Under the pieces are notes generated by a model. It did not search any database. It was not told the origin of the DNA and saw only the letters and a list, made by a program, of their open reading frames with translations. From IMG/VR virus record IMGVR_UViG_3300009167_000012, positions 1 through 41,753 of that record: a DNA stretch of 41,753 nucleotides; one strand, 5' to 3'. Positions 38,197 to 41,753 of this stretch are shown here, in pieces (position 1 is the stretch's first letter; the number at the start of each line of letters is the position of its first letter). The stretch is from a virus. The translations under genes were made by a program, and so were the position numbers.

Positions 38197-38576
38197 CAAC
38201 CCCATCGGAAGAAGCGCGAGCAGCGCTAGATGCAGCCGTTGAGGAAGCGCTCGACAGCTACGCAACGGACATGGTGCTCATCTGGTCTCGCGAGAGCGAC
38301 GAAGCCAAGACCGAGCGTGACGCGATGGAGCGCGAGCTGTTGAAGGTGAAACAAGAATTGCGTGTCCTGCTTGCGAAGCCCAAGGCACACGACCGCGTCT
38401 GCGCCGAGTGTGAGCGCAAGAAAGAGCTGTGGAAGCGCGAGCCGCTCGTGCAGTTGGTTCTTGAGAAATACAACGCGCTGACAGCGTGCGCGCTCAACGG
38501 GCAGACCAGCTGTGAGAACGAAGACGCCGCCCTGTTCGAAGCGCTGCGTCAGCTGCAGGACTGGAGCCCGACATGA
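38193..38576 (+). CDS. Coiled-coil protein with a CxxC motif
   Basis: 127 residues. A long charged helix (TERDAMERELLKVKQELRVL) precedes VCAECERKKELWKREPL, whose CxxC may bind metal with the later Cys residues. ATG overlaps the ATPase stop (ATGA). Unknown function, possibly an accessory of the recombination pair. Confidence 0.6.
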   Translation: MTTPSEEARAALDAAVEEALDSYATDMVLIWSRESDEAKTERDAMERELLKVKQELRVLLAKPKAHDRVCAECERKKELWKREPLVQLVLEKYNALTACALNGQTSCENEDAALFEALRQLQDWSPT

Positions 38577-38791
38577 GCCGTGAATCCTGCCTGCACTGCG
38601 CGTTCACATACGGCAGACACGACAACGAGTGCCCGCTGTACAAACCTACGCGCGCACTCGAAGACGCGCGCGTCGTGCTCGACGACCTGTTCAGAGACGC
38701 ATACGAGTTTGCCCGGAAACACCCCGACTGCGAGCAGCTGCTGCGCTCGCTGTTGAAGGTGTCCGAGTGGATGCGGGAGAACCCGCGGTGA
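38573..38791 (+). CDS. Small protein with N-terminal CxxC...C motif
   Basis: 72 residues: SCLHCAFTYGRHDNECPLYK supplies a CxxC plus His and Cys, a likely small zinc site, followed by helices (DLFRDAYEFARKHPDCEQLL). ATGA overlap with the previous gene. No family recognised. Confidence 0.6.
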   Translation: MSRESCLHCAFTYGRHDNECPLYKPTRALEDARVVLDDLFRDAYEFARKHPDCEQLLRSLLKVSEWMRENPR

Positions 38792-39243
38792 CCCGCTCCG
38801 AACCGTGGGCCACCGTCGACGACGTCAAGCGCGAGCTGCAGTGCGAGCGCACGAAGGCGACGGAGATCATCAAGCTTCACCTCGGCGGGTTTCGGCCCGC
38901 CGGGCTGAAGGGGTGGCGCTGTACCTGGAAGGCGATCCGCGAGTACAAGCGGAAGAATGAGCAAGGGGGCTCTCCGTGGCACAGCGACTACCCATTTTCT
39001 CCAGAAAAACCAAAGGCGGCGCCTACTGGTATTGCTACGTCCGCACCCCGGACGGCAGACGACTCCAGCGCGCCCTCCACATCCGAGACGACGGCAGTAG
39101 AGACAGCGAGCGAGCGGCGACAGCCGCCTACTGGCACGAGCAGAGCCGCGCAACGGCTGGTGAGCTTGATAAGCAACGATCAACGCGCACGCTCGTCTCG
39201 GCACTCGCAGCGCTCGCCGAAGCGCAGGAGGTCGCCGAAGTAG
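38788..39243 (+). CDS. Excisionase-like HTH protein overlapping the integrase gene
   Basis: 151 codons from a GTG (GTGA overlap). The first about 55 residues (EPWATVDDVKRELQCERTKA, then GWRCTWKAIREYKRKNE) form a MerR/excisionase-type helix-turn-helix. After residue 63 the frame runs 268 bases into the integrase gene without a stop; this part is Ser/Pro/Arg-rich and looks like a reading-frame shadow, yet there is no stop that would end the protein earlier. Xis next to Int is the usual order. Functionally it would bend attachment-site DNA and drive excision. Confidence 0.65.
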   Translation: MTRSEPWATVDDVKRELQCERTKATEIIKLHLGGFRPAGLKGWRCTWKAIREYKRKNEQGGSPWHSDYPFSPEKPKAAPTGIATSAPRTADDSSAPSTSETTAVETASERRQPPTGTSRAAQRLVSLISNDQRARSSRHSQRSPKRRRSPK

Positions 39244-40088
39244 GCGAACACACGCATCTGAGAACCGCACGCTGCGGGCTCTCGCTCTGTCGATTCTTCG
39301 GCAAGGACAGAGACATCGCGACGATCACGACAGAGGACCTGGTCTCGTACGCCTCTGCCTGCAAAGCCAAGCGCCGCGCAGTAACTGTTCTCGCTGAACT
39401 TCGAGCCTACGCGCGCGCATGCAAAGCGTGCGGCATCGCGCCGGCAAAGTTGCCTGACGTTGGCGACGTCTCGCCGAAGCCGCAGGAGCCATTCACGCTC
39501 GACGAAGTACGCCGGTTCCTGGTCGCGACGAAGCCGCGGCACCGACTGCTGGCGTACGAACTGCACTTCATGGGCTTGCGCGCGAGCGAGACGCGCAAGC
39601 TCAGCGAGCCGGACTGGCAGCGCCAACGCGTGTGGTGCGCGGGGACCAAGACGAAGAAAAGCGCGCGCTGGGTGCCGATTCCCGACGAGATGTTCGAGGT
39701 GATGCTGGAACTGCGCGATCGCGGCGAGTGGAAGGGCTGGCCGATCGAAACGAACCGAGTGATCGGCCATCTCGTCGCGCGAACGAGCAAGCGCGCCGGC
39801 CTCGGGCTGCGATCACCGAACGACTGCCGCGGTGGACTCGCGACACGTCTCGCGGCGCAAGGAGTGCCTGCAGCCATGCGCGGCGCGATCATGGGCAACA
39901 GCGAGCGGATGCAGGAGCAGACCTACTCGCAGCCTGGTCTGCTCGAGGACGAGCTCTCGAAGGCGATGAACCGGCAGCCCCGGGTCAGCAAGCGTCAAAA
40001 ACCGTGGGTCACCGGTGCATCAGCAAACGCGGGTGCAGCGGCAAACACGACCGGCTCAGACCAGAGCGACCCCACGAAATCACAGTGA
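38976..40088 (+). CDS. int: Tyrosine recombinase integrase with substituted active-site histidines
   Basis: 370 residues from a GTG start with AGGGGG six bases ahead. N-terminal strands (YWYCYVRTPDGRRLQRAL) form the arm-binding part; a core-binding helical domain follows. Catalytic residues: Arg202 (GLRASE), a Lys in GTKTKKSARWVPIP, Arg285 and Tyr317 (QTYSQP). The HxxR histidine is Asn282 (PNDCRGG) and the second His/Trp position is Asn308 (MGNSE). The fold is clear but two of the usual six positions are altered. It overlaps the Xis-like gene. The last 40 residues are low-complexity. Confidence 0.85.
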   Translation: MAQRLPIFSRKTKGGAYWYCYVRTPDGRRLQRALHIRDDGSRDSERAATAAYWHEQSRATAGELDKQRSTRTLVSALAALAEAQEVAEVGEHTHLRTARCGLSLCRFFGKDRDIATITTEDLVSYASACKAKRRAVTVLAELRAYARACKACGIAPAKLPDVGDVSPKPQEPFTLDEVRRFLVATKPRHRLLAYELHFMGLRASETRKLSEPDWQRQRVWCAGTKTKKSARWVPIPDEMFEVMLELRDRGEWKGWPIETNRVIGHLVARTSKRAGLGLRSPNDCRGGLATRLAAQGVPAAMRGAIMGNSERMQEQTYSQPGLLEDELSKAMNRQPRVSKRQKPWVTGASANAGAAANTTGSDQSDPTKSQ

Positions 40089-40116
40089 AAAGCCCGGCGA
40101 ATACCCCACAGGACGT

Positions 40117-40137
40117 TCAGGCGTCGATACCGCCTGA
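40117..40137. terminator. Hairpin after the integrase gene
   Basis: TCAGGCG and CGCCTGA separated by seven bases, in the 73-base gap between the integrase and the next gene. No T-run. It may be an attenuator or part of an attachment region; no attP core could be identified. Confidence 0.4.
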
Positions 40138-40161
40138 GAATGAGAACTGCACGAGGAACAC

Positions 40162-40782
40162 ATGTCAGAACAACAGGTTACAGAAGGTGAAAATCTGTGC
40201 ATCAACTGCGCATCAAGATGGACGCCTAAGGTGTCTGCCGATGCGCGGTTGATCGCTAAATACGTGTCGAGCATTGACGAAGGCGTCGGCGCGTTGGTCA
40301 ACGGTCAACGTGCGCTGATCGAAGCAGTGCGCTCGCTGAAGCCTGCGCCGACTGTCTCCGCGATTTCCGCCACGGAAGTGGACGCGTGGCAAACGGTCGA
40401 GCAACTCCGCAAAAAGCTCGAGTGCGTGCGCGTCCAGAGCGAAGCGCGCGGCGACAACTTGCGCCGAGCCCAGGACGAGATCGACCGCATGAACCAGGTG
40501 ATCGCCGACCAGGCGCTGACCATCGGCACGCTGAAGGATGAGAGCGCGCGGCTGCGCGCTGAGAACGCGGCTCTTGCCGAAAAGCAGTGCGCCCTCATGG
40601 AGGCGAATCGCGCCATCTCAATCGAGCAAATCGCCGAGCTGAAGCGCTTCCGCGAGCGCGAGGAGAAGGTGCTGGAACTCGTACGACTCGCAGACGACTA
40701 TGCCGGCGACACTCTGAGCGCGCAGGAGCATCCGCTGTGGGACGCAATCGAGGCTGTGCGAGACTTCAAGGTGAACACATGA
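40162..40782 (+). CDS. Coiled-coil protein with N-terminal CxxC, unknown
   Basis: 206 residues. NLCINCASRW provides a CxxC near the start. Residues about 80-165 form a long coiled coil (RRAQDEIDRMNQVIADQALT; LRAENAALAEKQCALMEANR). AGGA lies five bases before the ATG. Similar in layout to the coiled-coil gene at 25382. Unknown function. Confidence 0.6.
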   Translation: MSEQQVTEGENLCINCASRWTPKVSADARLIAKYVSSIDEGVGALVNGQRALIEAVRSLKPAPTVSAISATEVDAWQTVEQLRKKLECVRVQSEARGDNLRRAQDEIDRMNQVIADQALTIGTLKDESARLRAENAALAEKQCALMEANRAISIEQIAELKRFREREEKVLELVRLADDYAGDTLSAQEHPLWDAIEAVRDFKVNT

Positions 40783-40973
40783 CCAAAGGCCAGCTAATCC
40801 GCGAGCACAGGCTACGCAAACGCATGACCGAGCTGCAGTGCGCCAAGCACGCGGGGTGCCCGCACGCGGTGTGGCTCGGGCTCGAGCATGACGATGCGCT
40901 CGACATCGACCCGGAGTTGCGCGCCTACCTCGACCGGTTCACGGACGGCGATGTGCCGGTCTCGAGCTGGTGA
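40779..40973 (+). CDS. Small XRE-like DNA-binding protein
   Basis: 64 residues. QLIREHRLRKRMTELQCAKH then AGCPHAVWLGLEHDDALDID follows the XRE helix-turn-helix spacing (turn at HAGCPHAVW) with a terminal helix (PELRAYLDRF). It may act as a Cro-like or minor regulator. ATG overlaps the previous stop (ATGA). Confidence 0.55.
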   Translation: MTKGQLIREHRLRKRMTELQCAKHAGCPHAVWLGLEHDDALDIDPELRAYLDRFTDGDVPVSSW

Positions 40974-40997
40974 AACGTCCGCGCCGCGCTCCAGCCA

Positions 40998-41093
40998 ATG
41001 AGTTCAACCAACCAGGAAGAACACCTCAGCGGTGCGCAGGCGCGAACGGGTCACTTGTACGGGAGACCCCTGGCCCAGATCAATCAAAAGTGA
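40998..41093 (+). CDS. Short 31-residue ORF containing the SAS-like sequence on the + strand
   Basis: ATG opens MSSTNQEEHLSGAQARTGHL then YGRPLAQINQK and ends with TGA. The only + strand copy of the repeated sequence (CAACCAACCAGGA at 41005-41017) lies in its first codons. A GTG frame overlapping the previous stop (40970-41173, 67 codons) is an alternative but would run into the convergent gene. Neither is secure. Confidence 0.3.
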   Translation: MSSTNQEEHLSGAQARTGHLYGRPLAQINQK

Positions 41094-41102
41094 TCACCCG
41101 GG

Positions 41103-41396
41103 CTACTTCTGCTTGGCCTTCGCGATTTCCTCGTCGGTCACGCGCGGCAGTTCCTGCGTCAGCAATGGGTTGAAGTGCTGCGCGTGATGGCGGATGCGAT
41201 ACGGCGGAGGAGGCGGAACCTTCGCCTGTGTCGCGTGGCACCGATCGGCAACCATACGCATAGCCGTCGCTACCGCCTGGCCAAGCCGATCGGTTTCGGT
41301 GTGCGTGAGCCTCCGGCCGTGCGCGGACTCGATGCCGAGCCCGGCCTGACTCACAGCGCCGCTGATAAGCAGCTGCAGCTCGGCGTCGGTGATCAT
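41103..41396 (-). CDS. Hypothetical protein downstream of the holin-like gene
   Basis: 97 residues. Helical (ITDAELQLLISGAVSQAGLG; TDRLGQAVATAMRMVADRCH), then a Pro-rich stretch (PPPPPYRIRHHAQH) and a charged end. ATG overlaps the upstream stop (ATGA). No enzyme motif. It converges on the integrase operon, and on a circular molecule would be the last gene of the structural transcript. Confidence 0.6.
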   Translation of the reverse strand: MITDAELQLLISGAVSQAGLGIESAHGRRLTHTETDRLGQAVATAMRMVADRCHATQAKVPPPPPYRIRHHAQHFNPLLTQELPRVTDEEIAKAKQK

Positions 41397-41632
41397 TGGG
41401 GCGGTTGCGACTTCCCGGCGTCGATCAGTTCGACTTCGTCGGCGGTGAAGTCCGTCGAGCGCTGAAGCGCCTCCTTCCCGCCGAGCAGAGCCCCTACCTG
41501 CCCGAGCAGGAGCACCCATCGCGGATCGAGCAAACCAGGCAGACCGATCAACGCATGACTCACCAGGACCAGCATTCCACCTACGATTACAACCGCAGCT
41601 TGCAGAGTTTTGGGATTGAGAGCCGGCTTCAT
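41393..41632 (-). CDS. Holin-like two-helix membrane protein
   Basis: 79 residues. Helix 1 LQAAVVIVGGMLVLVSHALI, a short Pro/Gly/Leu turn (GLPGLLDPR) and helix 2 WVLLLGQVGALLGGKEALQR, then an acidic C-terminus. This arrangement is common in phage holin-type proteins. Start: ATG at 41632; two GTG codons just upstream are open but there is no good ribosome-binding site for any of them. It may be a second holin beside the one at 28993. Confidence 0.55.
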   Translation of the reverse strand: MKPALNPKTLQAAVVIVGGMLVLVSHALIGLPGLLDPRWVLLLGQVGALLGGKEALQRSTDFTADEVELIDAGKSQPPQ

Positions 41633-41675
41633 ACGCACCACAAACAGAAGCGCCGCCTACTTGCGGACCAGGCAT

Positions 41676-41753
41676 GTAGGCGCTCGTACGAGCGCTGCGC
41701 GGGAGAACTAGGCCGCGGCGTTCTGTATTCTGCCTAACAGTTTGACACGTGTA
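41676..41753. other. Right-end non-coding sequence
   Basis: It contains a perfect 16-bp palindrome GCGCTCGTACGAGCGC (41680-41695) and, just to the left, an inverted repeat CGCCTAC/GTAGGCG (41654-41660 and 41676-41682). If ends are joined, CCTAACA near 41732 pairs with TGTTAGG at 3-9, a possible hairpin after the LamG gene stop at position 27. Confidence 0.5.

Noticed and set aside
40089-40161. attP site next to integrase
   Set aside because: A hairpin is present, but no tRNA-like core or arm repeats could be recognised; without the host junction it cannot be called.
40085-40252. 55-codon GTG ORF after integrase
   Set aside because: The GTGA overlap is suggestive, but it overlaps the better supported gene at 40162 by 91 bases and has no recognisable pattern.

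Overview
This window reads as the genome, essentially complete, of a temperate podovirus-like phage of a GC-rich, probably Gram-negative host. The evidence for a phage is direct. There is a terminase, a large portal protein, a scaffold, a major capsid protein, a tail adaptor, a nozzle-type tail protein and three long internal-virion-type proteins. There is no tape measure, sheath or tail-tube gene, which points to a short tail. A tyrosine recombinase, an excisionase-like protein and divergent helix-turn-helix regulators mark it as temperate. It has a DnaB-type helicase but no DNA or RNA polymerase, so it should depend on host polymerases. The host cannot be named from the sequence.

Layout. 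Positions 1-23173 are one leftward structural block. Read in transcription order (right to left) it contains two small envelope-type proteins, a small helix-turn-helix protein, a candidate small terminase, the large terminase (split by a -1 frame change), portal, scaffold, capsid, adaptor, nozzle, three internal proteins, small tail proteins and two LamG-domain proteins with 20-residue tandem repeats. Positions 23174-23803 are a divergent non-coding region with a cluster of palindromes. A lone rightward lipoprotein gene follows (23804-24037), then a structured, probably bidirectional, termination region. Positions 24234-33546 are the leftward early block: helicase and its loader, a RusA-like nuclease, an adenine methyltransferase, a holin/endolysin cassette and many small unknown genes. 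Positions 33547-34737 hold the regulatory switch. Positions 34738-41093 are rightward: small genes, an exonuclease/ATPase recombination pair, excisionase and integrase. Positions 41103-41632 are two leftward genes, one holin-like. If the molecule is circular these would be the end of the structural operon, converging on the integrase operon.

Two families of repeated signals tie the genome together. A SAS-like element (consensus CCAACCAACCAGGGAGAC) lies directly before the start codon of at least eight early genes and overlaps the ribosome-binding site. It is conserved as nucleic acid whatever reading frame crosses it. A palindromic operator, TGACNNNNGTCA, occurs at the divergent regulators, at the start of the rightward operon and at about 28.0 kb in the leftward operon. 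Most genes are joined by 1-4 base overlaps (ATGA, GTGA, TAATG), which fixes many start codons.
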